Assembly: GCA_963734955.1 (NCBI GenBank) | Contig: CAVTJO010000005.1 | Coordinates: 558,001-622,000, forward strand | Direction of reading: 5' to 3' | Source: UBA11986 sp963734955 | GTDB lineage: Bacteria; Bacteroidota; Ignavibacteria; UBA10030; UBA6906 | DNA length: 64,000 bases | Shown here: one piece after another, positions 63,964 to 64,000 of the stretch | How positions within the stretch are numbered: position 1 is the stretch's first letter | Layout of the letters: each line of letters opens with the position of its first letter | The notes under the pieces: generated by a model | Database searches by the model: none | Told to the model about the DNA's origin: nothing | The model's input: the letters and a program-made list of their open reading frames with translations, nothing else | Made by a program: the position numbers and the translations under genes

Positions 63964-64000
63964 CTAAGCCTTCTTCTCACGACGTGAGATCAGTGCTGCA
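63964..64000 (-). CDS. nuoJ: NADH-quinone oxidoreductase subunit J (C-terminal end only)
   Basis: Only the last 12 codons are visible, ending ALISRREKKA and a TAG at 63964-63966. The assignment rests on gene order (nuoJ-K-L-M-N) more than on sequence. Confidence 0.6.
   Translation of the reverse strand, partial: AALISRREKKA

Overview
The window (about 53-54% GC by eye) is a gene-dense stretch of core bacterial chromosome. There is no integrase, transposase, CRISPR array, prophage or tRNA that I can see. Protein types (DUF3078 protein, OmpA protein with thrombospondin-3 repeats, NtrC-like regulators, Nuo complex I, MeaB and acyl-CoA dehydrogenases) suggest a Gram-negative of the Bacteroidota/Chlorobiota/Ignavibacteriota (FCB) group. 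Several promoters look like ordinary sigma-70 sites (TTGACT-N17-TATAAT) rather than the Bacteroidia type. The placement is an inference, not a phylogeny.

Layout. 1-9978: a plsY fragment (minus), then a plus-strand run of larB, transsulfuration genes (cystathionine beta-synthase and gamma-lyase/synthase), a nucleotidyltransferase-phosphohexomutase fusion, ptsN, lgt, a thiol-redox protein and rlmB. 9975-24613: a tightly packed minus-strand run reading gcdH, guaB, aminopeptidase, glycosyltransferase, purD, membrane glycosyltransferase, epimerase, meaB, acyl-CoA dehydrogenase, methylcrotonyl-CoA-type carboxyltransferase, a secreted protein and a sigma-54 activator. 24896-27595: a signalling block with a sigma-54 activator carrying an altered GAFTGA loop, a lone receiver protein, and a divergent receiver-DHp protein without a kinase ATPase domain. 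27889-35157: Nif3, a zinc-ribbon coiled coil, RNase P RNA, recJ, yebC and ruvC-ruvA-ruvB. 35195-43628: a PPC protein, a CoA-acylating aldehyde dehydrogenase and an envelope/osmotic group (YidB, two MscL-like channels, DUF3078, a Lys-rich secreted protein, OmpA-TSP3). 43638-57399: DNA repair (mpg, uvrA), DUF58, a TPR lipoprotein, rsmB, isoaspartyl peptidase, clpB, dnaK and birA. 57439-64000: coaX and the complex I genes nuoN-M-L-K with the tail of nuoJ.

The genes fit an aerobic or respiring heterotroph that degrades branched-chain amino acids and lysine-type substrates (carboxyltransferase, acyl-CoA and glutaryl-CoA dehydrogenases, MeaB, with BirA to attach biotin) and feeds electrons to complex I. 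Transsulfuration supplies cysteine or homocysteine, and dnaK/clpB sit together as a chaperone pair.

The most unusual feature is that five genes (a membrane glycosyltransferase, purD, ruvC, a TPR lipoprotein, rsmB) are each interrupted by one or two apparent single-base insertions, seven in all and all in the +1 direction. Removing one base at each site restores full-length proteins, except that the ruvC start also needs explaining. Clustered assembly or sequencing errors are the simplest explanation, but the bias is worth checking. Other points are a sigma-70 promoter whose -10 lies in the loop of the preceding gene's terminator (rsmB), terminator hairpins close upstream of gcdH and nif3, and an MscL with an added zinc ribbon. 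I did not find a clear-cut new multi-gene system.
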